A stretch of 64,000 nt of DNA from assembly GCA_047973225.1 (NCBI GenBank), contig JBKEBQ010000016.1, positions 1 to 64,000 of the forward strand. Direction: 5' to 3'. Source of the stretch: JBKEBQ01 sp047973225 (lineage in GTDB: Bacteria; Bacillota_I; Bacilli_A; Erysipelotrichales; Erysipelotrichaceae). Numbering within the stretch: position 1 is the first letter of the stretch; each line of letters begins with the position of its first letter. A model generated the notes under the pieces. That model was given only the letters and a program-made list of their open reading frames with translations. It searched no databases and was not told where the DNA came from. Shown one piece after another: positions 54,117 to 63,127 of the stretch. Made by a program: the position numbers and the translations under genes.

Positions 54117-54127
54117 ATAGCATTCGC

Positions 54128-54203
54128 GCCTGAATAGCTCAGTTGGTAGAGCATCCGGCTGTTAACCGGCAGGTCACAGGTTCAAGTCCTGTTTCAGGCG
54201 CCA
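54128..54203 (+). tRNA. tRNA-Asn (anticodon GTT)
   Basis: 76 bases with encoded CCA. Acceptor GCCTGAA pairs with TTCAGGC, the discriminator is G, the D arm contains AGCTCAGTTGGTAGAGC, the anticodon arm CCGGCT-GTT-AACCGG and the T arm ACAGG-TTCAAGT-CCTGT. All four arms close. It lies about 130 bases from the 3' end of a tyrosine integrase gene, a common position for an attachment site. Confidence 0.97.
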
Positions 54204-54215
54204 TAATTAGGCGCG

Positions 54216-54241
54216 AACACCGTATTAATCGGTGTTTTTTT
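54216..54241 (+). terminator. tRNA-Asn terminator
   Basis: AACACCG-TATTAAT-CGGTGTT followed by further T, 13 bases after the tRNA. Confidence 0.85.
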
Positions 54242-54335
54242 ATGTTTTTAAAATCCTTTTCTTTTCAATATTCACATCTGTGACAATATTTTGTGATAAG
54301 AAATTAATTTTAACACGATAAATATTAGAGTTATA

Positions 54336-55490
54336 CTAATAAGCTGTGATTATATTTTCAAATTGACTATGCTCTCCAAAATTGAGTAAAATATTCTCAT
54401 TTAATGTATTCACTATATTCTGTTGTGGATTTGGGAACATATGCCCATAGACACTTAAAACGATTTCTACAGTATCGCCAACTCGGTCTGCTATTTCATA
54501 TGGGTTTAATCCTTTTGAAATCAAATAACTTACATGAGAGTGACGTAATCCGTGTACAGTAATTCTTTTTATTCCAGCCTTCTTCGCGATATTATCTAAA
54601 TGTCTTTTTGGAGTATTCTGCCCAATAGGTTTTATTCCACCAAATACATAATCATCTTCACTATAATCTGGATTCATCATTTCATGTTGTTGATGCATTA
54701 ATAACAAACGTTTAACATTTATATCCATAGCTACAATATGCGAACCTCCATTCTTTCTTCCACTCAATATTTTCTGTTCTTCCTTTGTTTTAACACTATC
54801 TTTTTTTATCTTGTCATTCACATGTCTATTAATTGTAATGATATCTGTTTTGAAGTCCATATCACGCCATTTAAGACCTCTTACTTCACCTTTGCGCATT
54901 CCTGTTAAATACAGAACCGAAAGCAAGCAATACCACTTAAAATGCGTCTCATGCTTTATCGCTTCATTAAACTCATCATCTGTCCAAAACTTTAGATCAT
55001 CATGTGTTTTTATAATTTTTAGTGACCCAAATTTCTCACATGGATTACGCTCTATATAATCATATTTAACTGCATAATTCATAATAGCCTTTAATAAACT
55101 AGTAACATGATTAATAGATTTATTTTTATATTTTTTTCCTTTTGGAGTTTTCTTTTTCAGCATTATGGACTGTAGTTCTTTTATATCATTCATTTTTATT
55201 TCATTAACATGCTTTTTTCCAAAATGCTTCTTAATATGTAATCTATATAAACTTTCTGCACTATATGCACTCGAACTTTGATTGATTTCTAAATATTCAA
55301 TATATTCATATGCTACTTTGTCTAAAACATTTTTCCGGGATATCTCTACTTCTAGTTGCTCAGGATAACCCATCTCAGCTCGAAGAGCATCACTTTTTGT
55401 ACGAAAACCTCTTCTTGTAGTTTGTTTTCCATTTATATAGAATATACAAAACCAAGTTCTTCGCTTTTTATCTTTATAAACTGCCATTTT
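54336..55490 (-). CDS. Tyrosine recombinase/integrase of a Tn916-like or phage-like element
   Basis: 384 residues from ATG 55490 (GAGGTAGATAAA upstream, start MAVYKDKKRRTWFCIFYING). N-terminal arm-binding AP2-like domain, central SAM-like core-binding domain, then the catalytic domain: Arg in YLTGMRKGEVRGLKWRDMDF, HGLRHSHVSYLISKG, and the Tyr nucleophile in IVLSVYGHMFPN. It catalyses integration and excision of the element. It points towards tRNA-Asn. The longer frame to 55571 lacks an RBS. Confidence 0.92.
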   Translation of the reverse strand, partial: KMAVYKDKKRRTWFCIFYINGKQTTRRGFRTKSDALRAEMGYPEQLEVEISRKNVLDKVAYEYIEYLEINQSSSAYSAESLYRLHIKKHFGKKHVNEIKMNDIKELQSIMLKKKTPKGKKYKNKSINHVTSLLKAIMNYAVKYDYIERNPCEKFGSLKIIKTHDDLKFWTDDEFNEAIKHETHFKWYCLLSVLYLTGMRKGEVRGLKWRDMDFKTDIITINRHVNDKIKKDSVKTKEEQKILSGRKNGGSHIVAMDINVKRLLLMHQQHEMMNPDYSEDDYVFGGIKPIGQNTPKRHLDNIAKKAGIKRITVHGLRHSHVSYLISKGLNPYEIADRVGDTVEIVLSVYGHMFPNPQQNIVNTLNENILLNFGEHSQFENIITAY

Positions 55491-55555
55491 ATCTACCTCA
55501 CCTTTAAATTTTTCTTTATATAACTTATCGATAAGTTTAGTAGCTAACAAAATTA

Positions 55556-55744
55556 TTAATTGCTTAACCATTCATCAAAAAATTCTTTAACAATTCTTAT
55601 ATTTGTTCCTATCTTCTTATATCTAAAATGATTTTCTTTAACTAACTCATAGGCTTTTTTCCTCCCAATTTTCAAAATGATCATAATGTCTTTTACAGTG
55701 TAAACTTGCTCATTACTTATCATTGCACTAATTTCTCTCTCCAT
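55556..55744 (-). CDS. Excisionase-like small DNA-binding protein
   Basis: 62 residues. Winged-helix MerR/Xis-like HTH: EQVYTVKDIMIILKIGRKKA and YKKIGTNIRIVKEFFDEWL, matching the Tn916-type excisionase/AlpA design. It sits just upstream of the integrase, 65 bases away, as in Tn916-family elements. RBS AGGAGGAAG. It would direct excision of the element. Confidence 0.85.
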   Translation of the reverse strand: MEREISAMISNEQVYTVKDIMIILKIGRKKAYELVKENHFRYKKIGTNIRIVKEFFDEWLSN

Positions 55745-56206
55745 AACTCTTCCTCCTATATATTAGTTATTTGCTTCATTTCTATCCATTGTGCAAACAT
55801 CACTTTTACACATTTGTATTTTATAATTTTACTTTCATAGATAATCATACAACTAGCAATACAGTTATCTATGAAATGAGGATAGCAAAAGTACATATCC
55901 TCATTCAAAACTATTTCTTTCATCATTATTCAACAAATGTTGGTAAAACACTTTCATAAGTATTTCAACTTCTCCCCCGCCAGGAAGGTACTATTACAGC
56001 ACAAGTATCATTATGCTCTTAATGTATCATCGCCAAACTTTTACCAAGAGTTTTTTATATGTTAGTATTTATCGCTCATATCATTGCGTACCCATATCAT
56101 GGCTCATATTAAAAGAACGTGTTAAATAATGGTATTCGATTTTCAAAGATCTATTAAGACGTATGTCCTTCAATAACCACCACGTTTAAACTCAATTTGT
56201 CTCGGT
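55745..56206. other. Element region without a recognised gene
   Basis: No frame has a believable RBS and family match on either strand. It probably carries regulatory sequence and arm-type integrase sites of the mobile element. Confidence 0.4.
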
Positions 56207-56626
56207 TCAAAAATATTTTCCTAATATTACTTTTAAATTTCTTAGATCTAACAATATTGAAGATGATATTCTACTTCTATGAACTCCCTCAATTTTTGCA
56301 ATTTGCTTCATTGACATATCTAAATAATAGTACATATATATTCTTCTTGATTGTTTTAATGGAAGCATATGAATTGCATCAAAAAGAATTTTTTCCGTTT
56401 CCTTCTCTTCATATTCTTTTTGTGGTGTCTTAATATAGATAACAACACTATTTTCTATACCATCTTTTCTGTCTAAAGAATAATAGGCTTTATTTCTTCG
56501 AACTTTTTCTCGATAGTTTTTTTCTTGCCTTTCATACTCTTTGAACACATCATATACAGCCTCATTTATTTCAATTATTTGATCTTCACTAATAAATGGA
56601 TAAATATCTTTTAAATTAACTTTCAT
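56207..56626 (-). CDS. Sigma-70 region 4-like protein of a mobile element
   Basis: 139 residues. The C-terminal half reads AIHMLPLKQSRRIYMYYYLD, then MSMKQIAKIEGVHRSRISSS, a sigma-70 region 4 helix-turn-helix. The N-terminal half is charged and helical. Tn916-type conjugative elements carry such small sigma-like regulators upstream of xis/int. RBS CGGAGGAAAAATA. The conjugation genes expected beside it are absent, so the element looks truncated. Confidence 0.8.
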   Translation of the reverse strand: MKVNLKDIYPFISEDQIIEINEAVYDVFKEYERQEKNYREKVRRNKAYYSLDRKDGIENSVVIYIKTPQKEYEEKETEKILFDAIHMLPLKQSRRIYMYYYLDMSMKQIAKIEGVHRSRISSSILLDLRNLKVILGKYF

Positions 56627-57337
56627 TATTTTTCCTCCGTTAAGTAAGCTACTTCTATAACCAACTCAACGAAGGTGGTGCACGAGCATTCACAGAATGT
56701 AGTGCGGTATATTTAACAACTGCAACAACTAAATATTCAACTATTCTATAGCAAATAAAAATCCCTTCTTATGTAGATATTTAAGAGGGATTAATAGAAA
56801 TCTATTCACACATTTTTTTATACAAAACATTTTCTCTATCCTCCTATAACAACCACTTTTCTTTACTGATAATTAACTTTCAGTTTGATTTAGTTGTCAC
56901 CTATTTAGATGTCAAAGAACCATATCTTCATATACCACCATGTGAAATCAAAAATTGTCCTGCTTTATATAAAAATTATTAAATTCGTATTCCTTTATAC
57001 TTCTTCTATTTCTACAAAAAAACACCTCCTTTCAGAGATGCTTATATTGCATAAAGGTACAAATATAGTCCGTATTATACAGTGATATAATCATATTGGT
57101 TAGTCTATTATTGGTAATTTTCCATAGTTGCTTCATCCAATAGTAGATACTATTGCACTGCTTTACTAAACTATTCCTTAATTCTTCGATTTGCCCATTT
57201 CCTATCATCTCTCTTCGATTCAATATTTCTTTTATACTGGTGACGATTTATTGAGCAAAAATATATTTATATTATTAAAATATATTTTTTTCTTTTCACA
57301 AATAATATTTCTAATAGAATTTACACATAACAAAATA

Positions 57338-57375
57338 AAATAAAACGAGACTTTTAATTTAGCCTCGTTTTGTTT
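57338..57375. terminator. Bidirectional terminator-like hairpin
   Basis: AAAACGAG-A-CT and AG-C-CTCGTTTT pair around an eight-base loop, with A and T runs either side. Confidence 0.65.
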
Positions 57376-57491
57376 CCTGTTTATATTTATTGATTTACGT
57401 AAAATAAGCAATAGTATCAACTCCGTTAGATCGCATGTGAATAAGGAGGCTCACAACCAGTATGTCATTACAAATAGGAATAAATCGATAA

Positions 57492-57513
57492 AATGGTTTA
57501 CCGGTTTACCATT
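57492..57513. promoter_or_regulatory. Orphan LacI-type operator-like site
   Basis: AATGGTTTACCGGTTTACCATT: outer arms AATGGT/ACCATT are symmetric and the centre holds GGTTTACC twice. It looks like a LacI-family site, but there is no gene beside it that it could control. Confidence 0.4.
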
Positions 57514-57625
57514 CTATTATATACTATTCAAGATAATTATGTCAATTTGTAAAATTCATTTAAAAAAGCAGCTAACTAAATCAATGTTATTGCTGCTCAG
57601 AATGATAATATGTAGTTAAAGTATT

Positions 57626-58648
57626 TTATTTGTTATTAAATTGAGTAGACTCATTCCAACTAACATTACAACTTAAAACTTGCTGATGATTAATTTCATT
57701 TCGACTCTCTATTTGATCAATTAGAATAGTTGCTGCTTGCTGTCCTTCTTGAAATGCGGGTTGAACGATTGTAGAAACACTTGGTGAAGATAAATTTGTC
57801 CATTCTGTATTATCAAAACCTAGCAAACCAATATATTCTTGATATTCTTTAAATTGCTCTTTTAGAACGACAAAAACTGCAGGTAACGCCCAACAATTGG
57901 GAACAAATATCATTGTTCTAATTTCCTTATTCACGTGTGACAAAATAAACTTGCGAATTTTTTCTACATTAGAGTCTGTATCATAATCTTCTATAATTAG
58001 TTTTTCATATTCAATATTACTATCGCCTAGAGCATCTATAAACCCCTTTGCGCGTTCCATCCTTGTTGACAGAAGACTTGGATCAGCTGTAATAAGTAAA
58101 AATCTTTCATATCCCATAGTCAATGTTTCCTTTGTAGCATCATATGTAGCATCGTAGTTATTCGTTTTCACCCAGCTTGATTTATTATCATAAATCTCAC
58201 TATCAAAAAATACAGTAGGTTTATTTAATTCTGCTAGCCTGTTTGAATGTCTCCTAAATTGTGATGTTGGTTGAACTATAAATCCGTCAACGCCCATAGA
58301 CAGCATTCGCTCAATATATGTTCCTTCATAATTCGAATCATAATTTGAATTACCTACAATTATTTGATAGCCTGACTTATTCGCAACATCCTCAATGCCT
58401 TTTACAATTTGATTTGAAAAAGCGTTTGTAATATCGCCTATAATAACACCCATTAATTTCGAACCCTTCGAGTTCAATGTGCGAGCAACAATACTTGGCT
58501 TATATCCTGTATCCGCTATTGCCTTCTCAATTCTTTTTCTAGTTTCCTTTGACATTTTGGAGTCTTTTCCATTTAAATAAAACGATACTGTAGTCTTAGA
58601 TACTCCTGCCATTTCAGCGATTTCTTTAATAGTTATTTTCTTACTCAT
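57626..58648 (-). CDS. LacI-family regulator of the arabinose cluster
   Basis: 340 residues. HTH ITIKEIAEMAGVSKTTVSFY, hinge KPSIVARTLNSKGSKLMGVI, then a sugar-binding domain (GDITNAFSNQIVKGIEDVAN). It lies at the downstream end of the L-arabinose genes and has a perfect dyad at 58692-58706 just before its start. It probably represses itself and perhaps the arabinose operon, with arabinose or a derivative as inducer. It is not an AraR (GntR-type) repressor. Confidence 0.88.
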   Translation of the reverse strand: MSKKITIKEIAEMAGVSKTTVSFYLNGKDSKMSKETRKRIEKAIADTGYKPSIVARTLNSKGSKLMGVIIGDITNAFSNQIVKGIEDVANKSGYQIIVGNSNYDSNYEGTYIERMLSMGVDGFIVQPTSQFRRHSNRLAELNKPTVFFDSEIYDNKSSWVKTNNYDATYDATKETLTMGYERFLLITADPSLLSTRMERAKGFIDALGDSNIEYEKLIIEDYDTDSNVEKIRKFILSHVNKEIRTMIFVPNCWALPAVFVVLKEQFKEYQEYIGLLGFDNTEWTNLSSPSVSTIVQPAFQEGQQAATILIDQIESRNEINHQQVLSCNVSWNESTQFNNK

Positions 58649-58691
58649 TTATAATCTCCTAAGTCTTTACAAGTATTATATAAAAATAAAC

Positions 58692-58706
58692 CAGTTTAGT
58701 AAACTG
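58692..58706. promoter_or_regulatory. LacI-family operator
   Basis: CAGTTTA-G-TAAACTG, a perfect 15-base palindrome 44 bases before the LacI gene start. Confidence 0.65.
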
Positions 58707-58796
58707 TTTACTTACAAATGATATATTAGATTTCATTTGTAATTCTTGTTAGAACCATAGTTTTCTTATTTGTAGTTTATTAAATGATGTAATAGT

Positions 58797-59758
58797 TTAA
58801 ATATATGTTTCTATTATATTACAGTTGCCAATAATTATAAACTCACCATATGCAGCCGGCACAAAGATACTATCTCCTTTTTTAAAATCAATACTTTGTT
58901 GCTTTGATATGACTTCTCCTGAGCCTTCTAAAATAATTAATGAATGAAAACTTTTACTTGTTGCTTCTAATCTTATTTCTTTGCTCACTTTGTATTCAAT
59001 TGTTGTAAAATATTCACTTGCAGTTAACAATGTTTTAGAACAGCTATTATCCATTGCCTTTTTTACTACTAGTTCACCATTTTTTCGCTAGGAGTTAAAC
59101 AGCTGACATCCACTGCTTCTTGAATGTGTAATTCTCTTGGTTTTCCATTCACTCCTACTCTACCGAAATCATATACACGATAAGTAGAATTAGAATTCTG
59201 CTGAATCTCGCAAATTAGACATCCTGCACCAATCGCATGAATCGTGCCTGCTTTGATAAAAAAGCAATCACCTTTTTTTACTTCCACTTTATTTAAAACA
59301 TTTAAAATTGTATCCTCTTTAATATGCTTCATAAACTCTTCTTTGCTAAGATTTTGATTTACCCCATAGTATAAAAATGAACCTGGCTCACAATCAACAA
59401 TATACCACATTTCATTTTTTCCATATTCGTGTTCTACACGCAATGCATATTCATCATCCGGATGTACTTGAATAGACAAGGCTTCTTGTGCATCAATAAA
59501 TTTAATAAAAATTGGAAATTGATCAAAATGTTGCGCATTTTCTCCCCAAATTGATTTCCCCATTATACTTAAATATTCAATAAATGTTTCTCCTGCATAT
59601 TCTCCCGTTGTTATCATTGATGAACCATCAGGATGAGCACTCAACTCTCAAGCCTCTGCTATAATATCCAAGTCTGTTTTCATGTTATATACATCTTTTA
59701 GCTTTGTTCCACCCCAAATATAATCTTTGAAAGTAGGCTTTAACTTAATTATTTCCAT
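58797..59758 (-). pseudogene. manA: Second mannose-6-phosphate isomerase gene, broken
   Basis: Three pieces cover a complete ManA. 59758-59650 encodes MEIIKLKPTFKDYIWGGTKL up to IIAEA. 59644-59069 continues ELSAHPDGSS through ALSIQVHPDDEYAL and YGKNEMWYIVDC. 59054-58797 encodes the C-terminal cupin. The conserved EAWELSAH has TGA in place of the Trp codon. A one-base loss in an A run at about 59085-59090 shifts the frame before the last piece. The intact copy is at 44107. Two lesions make a sequencing error alone unlikely, though the A-run change could be one. Confidence 0.85.
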
Positions 59759-59792
59759 CATTCATTTCCTTTCAATTGAGATACACCTATGC

Positions 59793-61394
59793 TTATTCAT
59801 CAAATAGAGTATCTGCCAAGCCAACCAGAGATAAGCCTGCTACATATTTTTTATGATAACTTTCAAACTCTTCTATATCATTAGAATCCGCCATTACAGT
59901 ATCTAACTGAATATCATGGAAAACTTTAGTCATTAGATAATTATCTAATGAAATAGAACTATGGTTCATATAACTTGCTAGTATTGCCATTCCCCATGCT
60001 CCACCTTCACTGGCAGTTTTCATTATTGAAATAGGAACATTGAGCGCAGAAGAAAGAGTATTTTGTCCAACTTGTTTTGTTTTGAACAATCCTCCATGGC
60101 CTAAAATAAAGTCAATCTCTATTTTTTCATTTTTTTGAAGGATATCCATTCCAATTTTTAATACGCTTACTGCAGAGAAAAGTTGCATTTTCATAAAGTT
60201 AGATAATGATAAATCACTATTAGAATCTCTAATAAATAACGGATATCCTTTTCTTATTTTCGTTATGTGTTCCCCTGCATGATAATTATAAAGAAGTATA
60301 TTTTCATCAATCAAATCACCATCCATTGCTTTCATAACTAACTGATTAATTAAAACATTGTAATCCATTTGAATATTAAATGTTTCAAACAGTTCTTGAA
60401 ACAATTTCATCCATGAGTTCAATTCGATAGTACAGTTATTGACATGAACCATTGCTACTAAATTTCCTTCTGGTGTTGTAACAATATCAATTTCATCATA
60501 AACCTTTGATAATTCCTTATCTAATACCACCATTGAAAAAATGCTTGTCCCTGCTGAAATATTACTTGTTTTCTTTGAAATTGTATTTGTGGCAACCATG
60601 CCTGTTCCAGCATCTCCCTCTGGAGGACAAAACAAAATCCCACTCTTCAAGTCTCCTTCAGGATCTAATAATAATGCTCCAGAATCCGTCAGATACCCTG
60701 CATTTTCACCTGCTTGTAGAACCTTTGGTAAAATGCTTCTTAACTTCCAACGAAAGCTTTTGTTTCTTATTAAATCTTCAAATTTAATTATCATATCATT
60801 ATTATAATTCTTTGCAGTAACATCTATTGGAAAAATCCCTGAAGCTTCCCCTATACCAGTCACAAAATTTCCTGTAAGTTTATAGTGGACATATACAGAA
60901 AGTGTTGATAAATGTTCTATATTCTTAACATGTTTTTCAGCATTAAGAATTGCTTGATATAAATGAGCAATCGTCCAACGTTGTGGTATTTTATAATTAA
61001 ATGCCTCAGTTAGTTCCTTTGATGCAACTTCTGTAAATGTATTTTGCCAAGTACGAAAAGGAGTTAAAATATTATTCTCTTTGTCAAATGCCATATATCC
61101 ATGCATCATTCCACTAATTCCTATAAACCCAATTTTTTCTAATTTTATATTATATTTTTCTTTTACGCTTCGCTTTAAAGACTTATAACATTGTTGTATT
61201 CCTTTCCAAACATCATCAATCGAATACGTAAATATTTTATTTTCATATTTACTTTTCCATGAATAATTACCTGAAGCAATGAGATTATGGCTATTATTAT
61301 CAATAAGTACAGCTTTAATACGTGTTGAACCCAACTCTATTCCCAAAGAGGTATTTCCATTTTTTATTATATTCTCTATTTGTTCAGTTTTCAT
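59793..61394 (-). CDS. FGGY-family carbohydrate kinase, probable ribulokinase
   Basis: 533 residues. N-terminal SLGIELGSTRIKAVLIDNN (ATP fold), GFIGISGMMHGYMAFD, EASGIFPID, and the C-terminal GGLFKTKQVGQNTLSSAL then GGAWGMAILASYM. Length and neighbours (araD, araA) suggest it phosphorylates L-ribulose; it belongs to a branch different from classical AraB, so the substrate is inferred from context. RBS AGAGGCAG. It lies between the galM-like gene and the broken manA. Confidence 0.8.
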   Translation of the reverse strand: MKTEQIENIIKNGNTSLGIELGSTRIKAVLIDNNSHNLIASGNYSWKSKYENKIFTYSIDDVWKGIQQCYKSLKRSVKEKYNIKLEKIGFIGISGMMHGYMAFDKENNILTPFRTWQNTFTEVASKELTEAFNYKIPQRWTIAHLYQAILNAEKHVKNIEHLSTLSVYVHYKLTGNFVTGIGEASGIFPIDVTAKNYNNDMIIKFEDLIRNKSFRWKLRSILPKVLQAGENAGYLTDSGALLLDPEGDLKSGILFCPPEGDAGTGMVATNTISKKTSNISAGTSIFSMVVLDKELSKVYDEIDIVTTPEGNLVAMVHVNNCTIELNSWMKLFQELFETFNIQMDYNVLINQLVMKAMDGDLIDENILLYNYHAGEHITKIRKGYPLFIRDSNSDLSLSNFMKMQLFSAVSVLKIGMDILQKNEKIEIDFILGHGGLFKTKQVGQNTLSSALNVPISIMKTASEGGAWGMAILASYMNHSSISLDNYLMTKVFHDIQLDTVMADSNDIEEFESYHKKYVAGLSLVGLADTLFDE

Positions 61395-61415
61395 TTATTT
61401 CTGCCTCTCTTTCAC

Positions 61416-62459
61416 TTATTCAAAAGTATATGTAGTAGTACTACAAAATTTTTCTCCTTTTTTTAATATCATATCTGATTTTTCAGAAAAATTAATGTCG
61501 TTTGGCATCAATGAGGTTTCTATACAACATGCACACCTTCCGCGATACAAAGTTTTATTATGTCCATTAATGGGCTCTTTATAATTTGGAACAAACAAGT
61601 GAAATCCTGGCAAATCGGTTAAGACTGTTAACTTATGTTTTGTAATTTCATCATATAATTCAACAACTTTCTTTTTATCTTTATCAAAGACTAAGAAATG
61701 ATCATAACCATCTGCAAAAATATTCTGTTCTGATTTCTTTTTCTCTAATATTTCACATATTTTTTGAGATTCAGAAAAGTCAAATGCTGTTCCTATAACT
61801 GATTTTAATTCACCTGTAGATAATCTATTTTTATCAATCAAAGCATAGTGAGATATATTTGCTTTCAAATATTGATTAACAATTGCTTGATTACTATCCC
61901 CTTGTAAAGAAAAATAGCTATGATTCGTAAAATTAACAATTGTATCTTCTGTGCTACTTGCTTCATATGTAATTGATAATTCATTATGAATTAATTTGAA
62001 ATATACTTTAAACTTTAATTCACCTGGATATCCCTCTTCCATATGCGGACTTAAATATTCCAATACTACGCCATCATTTTTTATCGAATAAAAGAATTTT
62101 TTCCTATGAAATCCTTCTGCACCACCATGTAACGAATTTTTACCGTCATTACAAGCCAAATTATACACAACATTGTTAAGTGTGAACTTTCCATTCTTAA
62201 TACGATTTGCCACTCTCCCTATAGTCGCTCCGAAATATGTTGTATTGTTATTGTATTGACTATACTCATCATAAGCCAACACTACATTCATATTATCTGA
62301 TTTATGAATTATATTTGTTATTGTTGCACCTAAGTCAATAATTTTAACTATCAGTAAGTCTGATTCTAAAGTAAATTCTGTAATGTTTTCATTATTTAAT
62401 ATATGGATCTGTTTTATGATGGATAAGGCTTTATTGTCCATAATATGAATTTGGACCAT
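61416..62459 (-). CDS. galM: Aldose 1-epimerase (GalM-like)
   Basis: 347 residues. Mutarotase fold: IDLGATITNIIHKSDNMNVV, GATIGRVANRIKNGKF, GKNSLHGGAEGFHRK, FTNHSYFSLQGD (catalytic His) and CCIETSLMPNDIN (catalytic Glu). It speeds anomer exchange of the incoming sugar, here probably L-arabinose. Start uncertain: ATG 62459 or ATG 62441, the latter overlapping the end of araD; neither has a strong RBS. Confidence 0.9.
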   Translation of the reverse strand: MVQIHIMDNKALSIIKQIHILNNENITEFTLESDLLIVKIIDLGATITNIIHKSDNMNVVLAYDEYSQYNNNTTYFGATIGRVANRIKNGKFTLNNVVYNLACNDGKNSLHGGAEGFHRKKFFYSIKNDGVVLEYLSPHMEEGYPGELKFKVYFKLIHNELSITYEASSTEDTIVNFTNHSYFSLQGDSNQAIVNQYLKANISHYALIDKNRLSTGELKSVIGTAFDFSESQKICEILEKKKSEQNIFADGYDHFLVFDKDKKKVVELYDEITKHKLTVLTDLPGFHLFVPNYKEPINGHNKTLYRGRCACCIETSLMPNDINFSEKSDMILKKGEKFCSTTTYTFE

Positions 62460-63123
62460 GCTTTCTATTATAATGCTTATCTAGTAAGTCTTTTTGCATG
62501 GATTTAACCTCTTTATTTAATGTCAATGTTCCATATGCCATTTTAGCACATTCTTCCATAACCACTGCTTGATAAACGGCATTTATACCGTCAGTTCCCC
62601 AAACAAATGGTCCATGGCTATGTACAAGCACTCCTGGGACATTATTTGGGTTTATTTTCAAATTCTCAAAAGTTTCTACAATAACCGTGCCCGTCTCTTT
62701 TTCATAATCGCCTTCTATTTCAGCTTTTGTCATTAATCTAGTGCACGGAATTTCCCCATGAAAATAATCTGCTTGTGTTGTGCCTAGCGCTGGGATTCCT
62801 AACCCAGCTTGTGCAAAAACAGTTGCCCATCTTGAATGTGTGTGTACAACACCTTTTATATCTGGGAAATTCCTATACAATTCAATGTGTGTCATTAAAT
62901 CACTTGATGGTTTCAAGTTCCCATCAACAACATTTCCATACAAATCACAAATTACAATATCTTGTGGTTTCATCTCGGCATATTCAACTCCACTTGGTTT
63001 AATTGCTATTATTTTATTATCACGATCTATTTCTGATACATTACCCCAAGTAAATGTAATAAGATTATATTTTGGTAACAAAAGATTTGCTTCCCAAACT
63101 TTCTTTCTCAACTCTTTGTACAT
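62431..63123 (-). CDS. araD: L-ribulose-5-phosphate 4-epimerase
   Basis: 230 residues, standard length. Class II aldolase fold: AIKPSGVEYAEMKPQDIVIC, zinc ligands in GVVHTHSRWATVFAQAG and GVLVHSHGPFVWGTDGINA. It turns L-ribulose 5-phosphate into D-xylulose 5-phosphate. It follows araA by four bases. A UlaF/SgaE role is possible for the family, but the adjacent araA decides for arabinose. Confidence 0.93.
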   Translation of the reverse strand: MYKELRKKVWEANLLLPKYNLITFTWGNVSEIDRDNKIIAIKPSGVEYAEMKPQDIVICDLYGNVVDGNLKPSSDLMTHIELYRNFPDIKGVVHTHSRWATVFAQAGLGIPALGTTQADYFHGEIPCTRLMTKAEIEGDYEKETGTVIVETFENLKINPNNVPGVLVHSHGPFVWGTDGINAVYQAVVMEECAKMAYGTLTLNKEVKSMQKDLLDKHYNRKHGPNSYYGQ

Positions 63124-63127
63124 AATA

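Larger units (their letters stand above)
56627..57625. other. Junction region: element remnant, terminator and an orphan dyad
   Basis: About 1 kb without a convincing gene. A short minus-strand frame ends HSVNARAPPSLSWL just before the sigma-like gene (56660-56770); I cannot name it. A bidirectional hairpin (AAAACGAG / CTCGTTTT) lies at 57338-57375, and a GGTTTACC direct repeat at 57492-57513. The old right end of the element should be somewhere here, but no copy of the tRNA-Asn 3' end was found. Confidence 0.45.

Noticed and set aside
53834..54127. Second tRNA or small RNA near tRNA-Asn
   Set aside because: Only a weak hairpin and the tRNA promoter are present; no cloverleaf could be folded by eye.
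56660..56770. Short minus-strand frame ending HSVNARAPPSLSWL
   Set aside because: No start codon with an RBS was found and I cannot place it in a family; at most a gene fragment.
59640..59650. TGA read as Trp (altered genetic code or recoding) in the second manA, also seen in the IS3 remnant near 1470
   Set aside because: Intact genes here use TGG for Trp and TGA as a stop (for example creatininase at 37387). Both cases are in otherwise broken genes, so they are simple nonsense mutations.
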